In this document: positions 35,566 to 44,262 of the stretch, piece by piece | Layout: each line of letters starts with the position of its first letter | How positions within the stretch are numbered: the stretch's first letter is position 1 | Source: Polyangiaceae bacterium | Lineage (GTDB): Bacteria; Myxococcota_A; Polyangia; Polyangiales; Polyangiaceae | Reading direction: 5' to 3' | DNA: 64,000 nt | Assembly (NCBI GenBank): GCA_019637295.1 | Contig: JAHBVX010000006.1 | Location: 310,001 to 374,000, forward strand | Notes under the pieces: model-generated | What the model saw: the letters and a program-made list of their open reading frames with translations, nothing else | What the model was told of the DNA's origin: nothing | Databases searched by the model: none | Made by a program: the position numbers and the translations under genes

Positions 35566-36498
35566 TCACTCGCGAACGCTCGCGGCGAAACAGAACACCT
35601 GCGCCTTGGGCGGCTCGGCGGTGATCGAGAACTGGACGTCCCCTCGCGCGCCCGGTGCGACGCCGGTCGGGTACTCGAAGCGAGACCAGGGGGTGCCCTC
35701 GGGGTGCTCGGCGCGTCCGATGCTCTGGCCCGCGACGCTGACCTCGACGGTGAAGTGCGCCCCGATGCCGTCGCGTCCCAGCACCCACGGTACCCCCGTG
35801 AAGCCCACGACCTTGTTGCCGAGGGGCACGTCGCGGTAGCGCAGCACGAGCGGGTCCGATCCCGCGGGGCTCGCCCAGATGCAGCGGCGAGCGCGATACT
35901 CCTCGCCGTCGATCACCGTGGCCCCCGCGAACGTGCTCGCGCAGGCGAAGCGCACCGCGGGGGCGGCCGGCGGACCACCGAGCCCGCCGGTCGTGACCCG
36001 CGCGCGATCGGTGTACTTGCACAGCTCGGTGCCCGAGAGCACGTCGGCGTGGGTCGGAGCGAGGGACGACACGAAGTCGAACAGCACGCGCTCGGGGCTC
36101 GGGTTCTCCAGCACCCGCAGCACGAACCTCCCTTGCTTCTGCGACGAGGCCTCACGCCACCCGCTCAGCTCGGGAGCACGCTGCCCGATGAGGCTGACCT
36201 CGATGGCGCGCTCCACTCGCGCGTCGTCGCTGCGCGCGATCTGGTCGAGCGGCATCAGCTCGTCACCAAAGGCGTGGCGCGCGAGCGGCTCGGCCCAGGC
36301 CGGCGCGGTGACGATGACCTCGCCCCCGGTGCGCAGCGCCGCCACCGCGGGCCGAAGATCCAGCCAGTCTTCGACGCTGGGCGGCCGGCGCGAGAAGTAG
36401 AAGTGCGCGCCGAGCTCCGCCAGCCCGACGATGGGCAACGCCAACCACAGGAGGGCCAAGCCTCTGCGGCGCGGAGTGGGAGGCTCGTCGGTGGACAT
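35566..36498 (-). CDS. Membrane-anchored hypothetical protein
   Basis: 310 residues. One N-terminal membrane helix (~13-33, LALLWLALPIVGLAELGAHF) anchors a periplasmic domain. The domain has TGGEVIVTAPAWAEPLARHA near residue 57, GRFVLRVLENPSP, two cysteines in the middle, and a strand-rich end (DGIGAHFTVEVSVAGQSIG, VQFSITAEPP) resembling galactose-binding-like or NPCBM-type sandwiches. It may accompany membrane glycosyltransferases, and the next leftward gene is one, 500 bases on. I cannot assign a family with confidence. Confidence 0.75.
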   Translation of the reverse strand: MSTDEPPTPRRRGLALLWLALPIVGLAELGAHFYFSRRPPSVEDWLDLRPAVAALRTGGEVIVTAPAWAEPLARHAFGDELMPLDQIARSDDARVERAIEVSLIGQRAPELSGWREASSQKQGRFVLRVLENPSPERVLFDFVSSLAPTHADVLSGTELCKYTDRARVTTGGLGGPPAAPAVRFACASTFAGATVIDGEEYRARRCIWASPAGSDPLVLRYRDVPLGNKVVGFTGVPWVLGRDGIGAHFTVEVSVAGQSIGRAEHPEGTPWSRFEYPTGVAPGARGDVQFSITAEPPKAQVFCFAASVRE

Positions 36499-36542
36499 CG
36501 GCGAGAGGGCGGTAGCTCTATATCAGAACCCTCGGCCAGCGC

Positions 36543-37232
36543 TCACGGACGCCCCACCACCCAGATCCACTTCACTGGACCCGGTTCGGCGCCGGGTGCG
36601 CAGGAAGCGAGCCACAGCCTCAGACCCAGGGGTTGCTTGGGCTCGACCGAGCAGGTGGGCTTCGCCTCGAGGGACTCGGGCGAGCGCGTGATGGTGAAGC
36701 TGCCGATCAACGCCTCGAGCTCGCCGTGGCTGGTGCCCACCCCGAGGCCGCTCCGGGTCTTCAACTCCGGCTTGGAGATCAGGATCGTGCTCACCTTCGC
36801 GCCGCCCCGCGCGTGGGCGTGCGCGAGCGGCCCGTACTTCGCCCGCAGGCGCTCCTCGTCCTCCTCGCTCTCGGGGATGGGATCGTCCTGCTCCATGGGG
36901 TCGTCCTCGAGCCGTACGTAGAGCGGTGGCGACTCGAGCTCGAAGCCATGGAAGGGCTGCGCGTCGGCGATGAAGCGCATGCGATAGCGCGCCGCCAGAT
37001 CGGACTTCAACAGCCGCTCCGGGAGCGGCTGACCGAGCCGCACGTCGCCGACGCCGTCCTCCGAGATCTCGTCGGGCCGCTCGCTGCGGGGCGGCGTCGG
37101 GCTCGGATCTCCCGTGGCGCTGGTGTTCTCCGTCGCGATCACGGTCGCCGGCGGCGCGCCGTTGGTTCCCGCACAGCCCACCGCCACGAGAAACGCCGTT
37201 GCCATCCACCCGAACCACGACCCACGGTCCAT
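36543..37232 (-). CDS. Hypothetical lipoprotein
   Basis: 229 residues with lipoprotein signal (ATAFLVAVGC, then AGTNGAPP). A Ser/Pro/Thr-rich linker leads to a domain from ~65: DGVGDVRLGQPLPERLLKSD, then YRMRFIADAQPFHGFELE, and a late TRSGLGVGTSHGELEALIG. The DVRLG...GVGxS arrangement repeats in many proteins that sense or gate at the envelope, where a pair of such half-domains is common, but no function is established. It lies 44 bases upstream of the membrane-anchored protein gene and is probably in its operon. Confidence 0.75.
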   Translation of the reverse strand: MDRGSWFGWMATAFLVAVGCAGTNGAPPATVIATENTSATGDPSPTPPRSERPDEISEDGVGDVRLGQPLPERLLKSDLAARYRMRFIADAQPFHGFELESPPLYVRLEDDPMEQDDPIPESEEDEERLRAKYGPLAHAHARGGAKVSTILISKPELKTRSGLGVGTSHGELEALIGSFTITRSPESLEAKPTCSVEPKQPLGLRLWLASCAPGAEPGPVKWIWVVGRP

Positions 37233-37365
37233 GATCGCCGACGTTGCTGCGACCGGCTCGGGGACGCAAGCGACGAAACCCGAAGCAACTGGGCGAGGTG
37301 AGGCCTGCTGGCGGAGGGCCCCCCGCGGCTTGCACCAGCCGAAGGTCGGACGTATCCTCGGCGTC

Positions 37366-37833
37366 GTGACGGAGTCGGTTTGGGGCCCGGTATTTCACGG
37401 CCTGGTTTCGGTGGCGTCGCTCGCCTTCGCCCTGTCCTGCTCGAGCGGCGGCAGCAGCGGTGGCGGCGGCGGCGATTGTGCCCGCGCCTGCGCGCACGCT
37501 GCAGCAGTGTGCCCCGATCAGTTCTCGAACCGCGACAAGTGCGAGAGCGGCTGCTCGCAGTTGAGTCCCGGCCAGGTTGCGTGCCTCGGCGTCGACACGA
37601 CCTGCGCGCTGCTCGAGAGCTGCGTGGGTGACGGGCCGTTCGTGGACCAGGCTGGCGGTGCCACGACCGCACAGTGCCAGCAGGCCTGCAGCCATGCCGC
37701 GGCCCGGTGCCCGGAGCAGTTCTCGGACCAAACGAAGTGCCAGAGCGGTTGCGCCCAGATTTCCCCGGGACAGGCGGCGTGCCTGTCGGTCGAATCGAGC
37801 TGCGCGCTGCTCACGCGTTGCGTGGACGAATAG
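37366..37833 (+). CDS. Cysteine-rich lipoprotein with two tandem repeats
   Basis: 155 residues. GTG at 37366 gives a lipoprotein signal (ASLAFALSC) with a Ser/Gly linker. The mature protein is an internal duplication of a ~55-residue unit with C-x3-C at the start (CARACAHAAAVCP and CQQACSHAAARCP), a middle QFSxxxKCxSGCxQ, then SPGQxACL and CALLxxCV. Each unit has seven cysteines in the same spacing, so disulphide-bonded helical hairpins are likely. The second repeat pairs with the first along its whole length. Function unknown; surface-exposed by inference. Confidence 0.85.
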   Translation: MTESVWGPVFHGLVSVASLAFALSCSSGGSSGGGGGDCARACAHAAAVCPDQFSNRDKCESGCSQLSPGQVACLGVDTTCALLESCVGDGPFVDQAGGATTAQCQQACSHAAARCPEQFSDQTKCQSGCAQISPGQAACLSVESSCALLTRCVDE

Positions 37834-38022
37834 CGGCTCGGCTGCTGTGAGGACGCTGTCCCAGGCTGCGGGTCCAGGCGCTGGCTGGTGCCGCAGTTCC
37901 GGCTGCATCCCCGCCGGTGCGCGCCGCCGTGCCCGCGTCGGGCCGGCCTAAACCGGCCACCGCTGTCAGCGACTTGCTCGGCGTAGTGCGTGCAGTATGG
38001 TCCCGCCCTTGGGAGCGCCAGC

Positions 38023-40212
38023 ATGAGCGAGCTTCAGCTTTCCGTCATTGCCCCTTGCTTCAACGAGGAGCTCAACATCCCCGAGCTCACGCGCCGCGTG
38101 CTCAGCGTGTTCGACCGGGGCCATCTGTCCGGCGAGCTCATCCTGGTGGACGACGGGTCATCGGATGGGACGCGGGCCGCCATCGAAGCGCAGGAGCGTG
38201 AACACCCGGGCCGCGTGGTTGGGCGCTTCCACCCGAAGAATCGCGGCATCGCCCACGGCTGGAAGACGGGCACCGCCGCCGCCCGCGCGCCCATCGTCGC
38301 GGTCATCGATGCGGATCTGCAGTACCAGCCCGAGGACCTCTTGCGGCTGTACGCGGAGCTGATGGAGCACAGCATCGACATCGTGCAGGGCTGGCGCAGC
38401 GCCGTCGGCCGTGAGCGCGGCACCCGCTACAACCTCAGCCGCGGCTTCAACGTCTTGCTCAACAAGACCTTCGGCATGGACCTGCAAGACAACAAGAGCG
38501 GGTTCGTGATGTGCGCCAAAGAGGTGATGGAGGACCTGCTCACCTACGACGGCAACTACTACTACTGGCAGTCCTTCATCATGGTGGCCGCCCACGCCAA
38601 GGGCTACGGCTACAAGCAGATCGAGACCCTGTTCGAGAACCGGCGCGCCGGGAAGAGCTTCCTGGACGGCGCTGCCTACCGCGCCGTGACGCGCTCCTTC
38701 GTGGATTTGGGCAAAGCCACCTGGGAGTACCGCATCAAGCCGCTGGTGCCGGACGTGAGCGAGCAGTTCCTGCGGCGCTACCCGGTGCTCGATCGCAGCA
38801 CCCCGCTGAGCGCCACTCGGCAGCTGGAGTGGAAGGCTTACCTGGCCACCTTCAACCAGACCCACTGGATGATCACCCGGGACGTCGAGCGCTACTACGA
38901 TGCGCTGCGCAAGACCCAGTGGCTCGCGCCGGCGCAGCTCCGGGAGCTGCAGGACGAGAAGCTCCGGCGACTGGTGCGTCACGCCTATCGCAACGTGCCC
39001 TACTACCGCAAGCGCATGCGCGAGGCGGGGCTGTCGCCGCACGACATCCGGGGTCAGGCAGATCTCCACAAACTGCCTTTCTTGACCAAGAGCGACGTGC
39101 GGGAGAACCTCTACTTCGACATCCTCAGCGAGAACCACGACAAGCGGCAGGTGCTGCGCATCGCCACTAGCGGCTCCACGGGTGAGCCCTTCGTGTGCTA
39201 CGCGGATCGCGCGCAGCTGGAGTTTCGCTGGGCCGCGACGCTGCGCTCGCAGGAGTGGACGGGCTATCAGTTCGGGGACCCGAGCGTGCGGCTGTGGCAC
39301 CAGACCCTGGGCATGTCCAAGAGCCAGGCCGCGCGGGAGATCCTCGACGCCAAGCTGACGCGCCGCAAGTTCATCCCCGTGTTCGAGATGAGCGACGACA
39401 AGCTGGACCGCATGGTGCGCGAGATCGCGGACTTCGAGCCCGTGTTGATGGACGGCTACGCCGAGGCGCTCGACTTCGTCGCTCACTATCTGAAGAACCA
39501 CGGCAACGTGTCGGTCCGTCCCAGGGCCATCATGTCCAGCGCGCAGACGCTGCCCGAGCCCAGTCGCAGGCTGATCGAGGAGGCCTTCGGCTGCAGGGTC
39601 TTCGACAAGTACGGCTCCCGTGAGTTCTCTGGCATTGCCTACGAGTGCGAGGCGCACACCGGGCACCACGTGGTGGGCGAGGGCTACATCCTCGAGGTGT
39701 TGCGCGATGGTCGCCCGGCCGCGCCCGGCGAGGTCGGCGAGGTCGTGATCACGGACCTGAACAACTTCTGTCTACCCTTCATCCGCTATCGCATCGGCGA
39801 CCTGGCGGTCGCCATGGACCCGAGCTTCGCGTGTCCGTGCGGTCGCGGCTTGCCCATGGTGGGGCGCATCGAGGGGCGCGTGCAGGCGGTCATCCAGGGC
39901 ACCTCCGGGCGCTGGGTGCCGGGCACCTTCTTCGCTCACTACCTCAAGGAGTTCGACCACGCGGTGGCGCGCTTCCAGGTGGTGCAAGAAGAGATCGGCG
40001 CCATGAGCTTTCGGGTGGTCAAGGGCGGACGCTACTCGGACGACGTGCTCGAGGAGATCCTCGACACCTTCCGCAAGTACTTGGGCCACGACATGGTGAT
40101 CGACGTCGAGTTCGTCGACAGCGTGGAGATGGTGCGCACGGGCAAGCGGCTGGCCAGCGTGTCGCGCGTCGAGGTCGACTTCCAGAAGCGCGCCCCGGGC
40201 GCGCCGAACTGA
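38023..40212 (+). CDS. Fusion of GT2 glycosyltransferase and PaaK/CapK-like adenylate-forming domain
   Basis: 729 residues. Residues 1-~230 are a dolichyl-phosphate-mannose-synthase-like GT2 domain: SVIAPCFNEELNIP, ELILVDDGSSDGT, AVIDADLQYQPEDL (the metal-binding DAD), and YNLSRGFNVLLNKTFGMDLQ. Residues ~265-729 are a PaaK/CapK adenylating domain: ATSGSTGEPFV (phosphate loop), DKYGSREFSGIAYEC, PFIRYRIGDLA and a late GRIEGR. ATG 38023 has a GGGAGC site 10 bases upstream; an earlier ATG at 37990 adds 11 residues. Both active sites look complete. The protein probably acts on a lipid-linked or polymer glycan, activating an acyl substrate while transferring sugar. Confidence 0.9.
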   Translation: MSELQLSVIAPCFNEELNIPELTRRVLSVFDRGHLSGELILVDDGSSDGTRAAIEAQEREHPGRVVGRFHPKNRGIAHGWKTGTAAARAPIVAVIDADLQYQPEDLLRLYAELMEHSIDIVQGWRSAVGRERGTRYNLSRGFNVLLNKTFGMDLQDNKSGFVMCAKEVMEDLLTYDGNYYYWQSFIMVAAHAKGYGYKQIETLFENRRAGKSFLDGAAYRAVTRSFVDLGKATWEYRIKPLVPDVSEQFLRRYPVLDRSTPLSATRQLEWKAYLATFNQTHWMITRDVERYYDALRKTQWLAPAQLRELQDEKLRRLVRHAYRNVPYYRKRMREAGLSPHDIRGQADLHKLPFLTKSDVRENLYFDILSENHDKRQVLRIATSGSTGEPFVCYADRAQLEFRWAATLRSQEWTGYQFGDPSVRLWHQTLGMSKSQAAREILDAKLTRRKFIPVFEMSDDKLDRMVREIADFEPVLMDGYAEALDFVAHYLKNHGNVSVRPRAIMSSAQTLPEPSRRLIEEAFGCRVFDKYGSREFSGIAYECEAHTGHHVVGEGYILEVLRDGRPAAPGEVGEVVITDLNNFCLPFIRYRIGDLAVAMDPSFACPCGRGLPMVGRIEGRVQAVIQGTSGRWVPGTFFAHYLKEFDHAVARFQVVQEEIGAMSFRVVKGGRYSDDVLEEILDTFRKYLGHDMVIDVEFVDSVEMVRTGKRLASVSRVEVDFQKRAPGAPN

Positions 40213-40233
40213 GCCGCGCCGGGCGGAAGCGTC

Positions 40234-41877
40234 TCACAGCGCGCCGAGCACGTCCGCGCTCAACGCGAGCATGCGATCGACGCTGGGCGGATCGAAGCGC
40301 GCCGGCTCGAAGGCGATGGCCATGCGACCCGGTCCGCACTCGAGGATCCCGCTGAACGACTGGTTCATGAGCAGCAGGCGGAGCGGCGCGGGCAGCGCTG
40401 CGTGGGCCTCGTGCGGTGAGGGAGCGGTGACCTCGAAGCGAGACTCGAACCACGGGTCCCCGAGGATCGCGCTGGCCACCGGCTTCGACGAGACGAGCCG
40501 ATCGAGGGCGCGCAGCCCGCGCGCGATGCCGTCACCGATGCCGGTGACCTTCTTGGTGCGCAGCGCGACGTGATGCGTGACGCGCGGGGACTGCACCAGC
40601 GCGAGCAGCAACGCGCCTTCACCGATCGCGCGCCGCAGCTCGTCGCCCACGAGCACCTCACCCACGAGCACCTCCGCGTTGCCCACTCGCGCGCGCCCTT
40701 CGCGCACCACCGACTGGATGCGCGGTACGAACTGAAACTGCATGAAGCCGAAGTAGTGGTGCGGCATGCCCCCTTCGGCGAGCTGCACCTGACGCTGGGT
40801 CGCCCAGGCGTGCAGCGTGGCGTGCTGAGGCGCGGTCGGGGGTGCAGCGGTCGTCGTGAAGGGGCCCGTCGTGCCGAAGGCGGGCGGCGTGGTCGGGTAG
40901 TGGCCGGGCGGCGGCGCGGTGATGGCGGGCGCCGGCGGCGGCGGGAGCGACGCGAGCCCGGAGAAGCACGCCGACAGGGCGCGCACCGCTTCACCCGCCG
41001 ACGCCCAGCGCTTGTGCGCGTCCAGGTCGAGGCAGCGCGCGAGCCAAGCGTCGAAGGTCGGCGGCAGACTCACGCCGCGAGCCTGCGCGCGCGCCGTCGC
41101 GCTCGGCAGCGGCTCGAGGAACACCTTCACGGGCAGCTCCGCCAGGGTCGCCGCCGACCAGAACTCGCCCGAGGGCGCGCCGGTGAGCAGCTCGAATGCC
41201 ACCAAGCCCAGGGCCCACACGTCCGTGCCCGGGGAGACCTGCGCGGCCACCACGCGGCCGTTCTTGGCCGCGATGTGGCGCCACGACTCGCCGAGTTGCT
41301 CCGGCGCGGCGTAGGCCGGAGTGCCCACCTGCGTCGCCGAGTGCGCTGCGCTCTCGGCCAGCTTCGCGATACCGAAGTCGAGCACCTTGAGCGCGTGTTC
41401 CCCCTTGCGCGTGCGCACCAAGAACAGATTCTGGGGCTTCAGATCGCGATGCACCACGCCCGCGGCGTGGGCTTGGTCGAGCGCGTCCGCCACGTGCTCC
41501 AACAAGCGCAAGGCCTCGCCGGGCGGCGGCGCGCCGTAGCGCCGGAGCTGTTCGTCGAGGGGCTCGCCCTCGAGCAGCTCCATCACCATGTAGGGCACCC
41601 CGAGTTCGGGGGCGACGCCAGCGTCGAGCACGTCGATGATGTGATCGTTGCGGCCGATACGTGCCGCCACGCGGGCCTCGCGCACGAACATCTCGCGCGC
41701 CGCTTCGCTCTGGGCGAGCGCCGCGTGGACCAGCTTGACGGCGACCTTGCGTCCGGTCTCCGTGTGCTCTGCGCGCCACACCACCGCCATGCCGCCCTGG
41801 CCGAGCACCGCCTCGAGGCGGTAGCGAGCGGCCACGATCAGGCCAGGCGCGGGGGTGGGCAGACTCACGCGCGCCAT
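40234..41877 (-). CDS. Cytosolic Ser/Thr protein kinase
   Basis: 547 residues. Residues ~17-290 form the kinase: GQGGMAVVWRAE, VAVK, HRDLKPQN, LDFGIA, AAPEQL. A Pro-rich linker (~310-355) follows. The C-terminal ~190 residues have no membrane helix; they contain FMQFQFVPRIQSVVREGRAR, DPWFESRFEVTAP and a final FEPARFDPPSVDRMLALS. That pattern recurs behind kinases in myxobacteria as far as I recall but I cannot name it. ATG at 41877 is well placed before the Gly loop. The gene is divergent from the lipoprotein gene at 41918. Confidence 0.93.
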   Translation of the reverse strand: MARVSLPTPAPGLIVAARYRLEAVLGQGGMAVVWRAEHTETGRKVAVKLVHAALAQSEAAREMFVREARVAARIGRNDHIIDVLDAGVAPELGVPYMVMELLEGEPLDEQLRRYGAPPPGEALRLLEHVADALDQAHAAGVVHRDLKPQNLFLVRTRKGEHALKVLDFGIAKLAESAAHSATQVGTPAYAAPEQLGESWRHIAAKNGRVVAAQVSPGTDVWALGLVAFELLTGAPSGEFWSAATLAELPVKVFLEPLPSATARAQARGVSLPPTFDAWLARCLDLDAHKRWASAGEAVRALSACFSGLASLPPPPAPAITAPPPGHYPTTPPAFGTTGPFTTTAAPPTAPQHATLHAWATQRQVQLAEGGMPHHYFGFMQFQFVPRIQSVVREGRARVGNAEVLVGEVLVGDELRRAIGEGALLLALVQSPRVTHHVALRTKKVTGIGDGIARGLRALDRLVSSKPVASAILGDPWFESRFEVTAPSPHEAHAALPAPLRLLLMNQSFSGILECGPGRMAIAFEPARFDPPSVDRMLALSADVLGAL

Positions 41878-41917
41878 TCTACACGGGGCCACTGGCGGCT
41901 GTGGCATACTACTCGGC

Positions 41918-43036
41918 ATGTCGCATAGGCTCGCGCCCTGGCTCTTGGCTCTCGGCTGCGCGTGCAGCGACTCCGAAGCGCCGTCACGCTCCGAGACCGA
42001 GCTGCACCGATCCGCGTCGTCGAGCCAGTCCGCGGCGCTGTCGGCGTCGGCGCCGCGCGTGGCGATGCTGCTCACCCGGCCGGGGGCCAGCCACACCCGC
42101 TTGGTGCTGCAGCCCGTGGGCGGGCACGCGCTCGCCGCGCCGGTCGCCAGCGTCTCGCACTTGCCGGACGCAGAGAGTCGCGGCGTGTTGCTCCCGAACG
42201 GCGCCCGCGTGGCGCTCGTGACGGACGTGCGCGCCGGACGGGACGCGTCCTTCGGCGCCGCGCTCTTCCGTCTCGACGTCGGCGGCGCCGCGACCGAGCT
42301 CGTCGACTCGGTGGTGCACGCGACTCGACCTGCCGTGGTGGACGCCGAGCACGTCGCCGTCGAGCGCGGCACGGCAGGCCCGGAGCCGTCGGCGGCGCAG
42401 ATCGCGCAAGGCGAGCTGCGCGCCGACGCGCTGTGGCTCGACCTGGTGAACGTGAGCACCGGCGCGACCCGGACCGTGCACCAGTTCGTCGGCTACACCA
42501 CGCACCTGTGCGGCGTTCTGGAGCGCGAGCTCTTGGTGTACCGCGTGCGCTTCGGTCACGCGGACTTGGTCGCCATCGACGTCGATCACGGCTCGGTGCG
42601 CGCGCTGGTGGACTCCATCCCCGGCATGGCGCGGGATTTCTCGGTCGACGCGAGCACGCGCTCGCTCGTGTACGCCAACCACGACGACGGCGGCTGGTTC
42701 GTCGAGCGGCTGGGGCTCGACAGCGGGGTGCGCTCGCGCCTGGCCACGGGCGTCACCATGCAGGCGCTCCCCAGCGTGTGGCTGGACGGAGGGGTGCTGC
42801 TCAATGATGGCCGCGGCGCGGTCACGACGGGCGGCGGCCTGCCCCTGTCGCGTCCCCTCGGCGACGGGTTCGACCAAGTACGCGCCTGGTCGCCGGACGG
42901 CGCGCTGGCGGCGCTGCTGCACCACGTGCCGGGCGCGTTCTCCCGTCCCTTCGCGGTCGACGTGAACGAGAACCGGGTGCTGCCGGTCGCCGTCAGTCCG
43001 GGTCATCGCGTGGACGTCGTGGGGGTGCTGCCGTGA
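41918..43036 (+). CDS. Lipoprotein with PD40-like (beta-propeller) strands
   Basis: 372 residues; lipoprotein signal LLALGCACS. Residues ~55-372 hold repeated strand-turn units, for example ARVALVTDVRAGRDASFGAA, TRSLVYANHDDGGWFVERLG and VRAWSPDGALAALLHHVPG, which fit TolB/PD40 propeller blades. No enzyme motif is seen. The stop overlaps the GTG of the lytic-transglycosylase-like gene by four bases (GTGA), so the two are coupled and both are secreted. Confidence 0.8.
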   Translation: MSHRLAPWLLALGCACSDSEAPSRSETELHRSASSSQSAALSASAPRVAMLLTRPGASHTRLVLQPVGGHALAAPVASVSHLPDAESRGVLLPNGARVALVTDVRAGRDASFGAALFRLDVGGAATELVDSVVHATRPAVVDAEHVAVERGTAGPEPSAAQIAQGELRADALWLDLVNVSTGATRTVHQFVGYTTHLCGVLERELLVYRVRFGHADLVAIDVDHGSVRALVDSIPGMARDFSVDASTRSLVYANHDDGGWFVERLGLDSGVRSRLATGVTMQALPSVWLDGGVLLNDGRGAVTTGGGLPLSRPLGDGFDQVRAWSPDGALAALLHHVPGAFSRPFAVDVNENRVLPVAVSPGHRVDVVGVLP

Positions 43037-44214
43037 CGCGCGTGGCGTCAATCGCCGCGCTCCTGGGCGCGCTCGCCGTGACCGGCAGCGCGAGCGCGTA
43101 CTGTCCGAGCTACACCCTGTCGAGCTCGAACAACTCGTACAACTGCGGCGTGGAGGCCGTCCCGGGGACGAACCCGAGCGTCGCGGCCTGGCAGGCCCTG
43201 TTCACGACGGTCGCGCAGGGTCCGCCGGCCTGGGGCAACGACGGACCCGCCGTCGCCGACATCGGCCAGGGCTGCGGCAAGCCCGAGCCGAACACGAAGG
43301 TCCCGGCCAAGTTCGCCTGCGAGCTGCTCAAGGCCATCGCCATGGCCGAGAGCGGGTGGACGCAGTTCTGCGTGCCCACCACGCCCGCCGACCAAGTCGG
43401 CGGCGCGTCACGCACCATCATCTCGTTCGATTGCGGCTACGGCATCGCGCAGGTGACGAGCGGCATGCACATCGGAGAGAACCCGTCGTACAATCCGCAG
43501 CGCGTCGCGGCGGAGCCTTTGTACAACCTGGCCACCGGCGCGAGCATCCTGGCCGCCAAGTGGCGCGCGACCCAGTGCGTCGGTGACAACCAGCCCACCG
43601 TCGTGGAGCACTGGTACACCGCCGTGTGGGCGTACAACGGCCTGGCCTACTCGAACAACCCGAGCAACCCCAACTACAGCTCGACCCGCGGCGTGTGGAA
43701 CCCGACCGTCGGCGGCGCAGCGCCCTATCAAGAGAAGGTCTTCGGTCGGGTGGAGCACCCGAGCGGCGATCCCCCGCGCTGGGAGAGCGTGGCGCTCGCG
43801 TATCCCAATCCGGCCGACGTCGGCGGCACGGGCGCTCCACCCGCGCTGCCGGAGCCAAGCTGCGCGTCGCCCACCAACTGCACCAGCAAGCGCTCGGTGC
43901 ACACGTCGAACTGTTTCGGCGGACCCATCGAGCCGGGGACCGGCGGAGTCGCGGGGCACGCGGGCGCGGCGGGCTCCGCCGCCGGCGGCGGAGTGAACGC
44001 CGGCGGCGGAGGCGCCGCGGGCTGGACGAGCGCGGGCGGCACCGGCGGTGGCGCGACGGGCGCCGCGTCGGGCAAGAACCAGAGCAGCTCAACCCTCAGC
44101 GACGAGGGCGGCTGCCAGTGCGCAGCGGTGGGCCGCACGCCGAGCCGCGGCTCGGCCTGGCTGCTCGCTCTGCTGGGGCTTTCGCTGCTCGGTCGCCGTC
44201 GCGCCCGTGGATGA
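43033..44214 (+). CDS. Lytic-transglycosylase-like protein with MYXO-CTERM tail
   Basis: 393 residues. Signal peptide ending SASA-YC. Residues ~95-200 show a lysozyme-like/SLT fold: AIAMAESGWTQF with the catalytic-type Glu, FDCGYGIAQVTSGM, YNLATGASILAAKW and YTAVWAYNGLA. A Gly/Ala linker leads to a C-terminal MYXO-CTERM module: conserved Cys pair (GCQCAAVG), a hydrophobic helix (WLLALLGLSLL), then RRRARG. MYXO-CTERM is thought to be recognised by a rhombosortase-like protease and used for surface sorting. GTG at 43033 overlaps the preceding gene. Role: peptidoglycan cutting, probably at the cell surface or against prey. Confidence 0.9.
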   Translation: MTRVASIAALLGALAVTGSASAYCPSYTLSSSNNSYNCGVEAVPGTNPSVAAWQALFTTVAQGPPAWGNDGPAVADIGQGCGKPEPNTKVPAKFACELLKAIAMAESGWTQFCVPTTPADQVGGASRTIISFDCGYGIAQVTSGMHIGENPSYNPQRVAAEPLYNLATGASILAAKWRATQCVGDNQPTVVEHWYTAVWAYNGLAYSNNPSNPNYSSTRGVWNPTVGGAAPYQEKVFGRVEHPSGDPPRWESVALAYPNPADVGGTGAPPALPEPSCASPTNCTSKRSVHTSNCFGGPIEPGTGGVAGHAGAAGSAAGGGVNAGGGGAAGWTSAGGTGGGATGAASGKNQSSSTLSDEGGCQCAAVGRTPSRGSAWLLALLGLSLLGRRRARG

Positions 44215-44262
44215 CCCGAATTGAGGGGTGACCCTCGGCGGGCGCATGTAATATCCGCCGCC

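Noticed and set aside
35294-36022. 242-residue leftward frame covering the hairpin array, with repeats such as HGGRDGGGIV
   Set aside because: The repeated peptides are produced by the inverted DNA repeats, and the rest overlaps the membrane-anchored protein gene in another frame; it has no start signal.
40570-41928. Long rightward frame antisense to the second kinase
   Set aside because: Arg/Gly-rich shadow; the leftward frame is the kinase.
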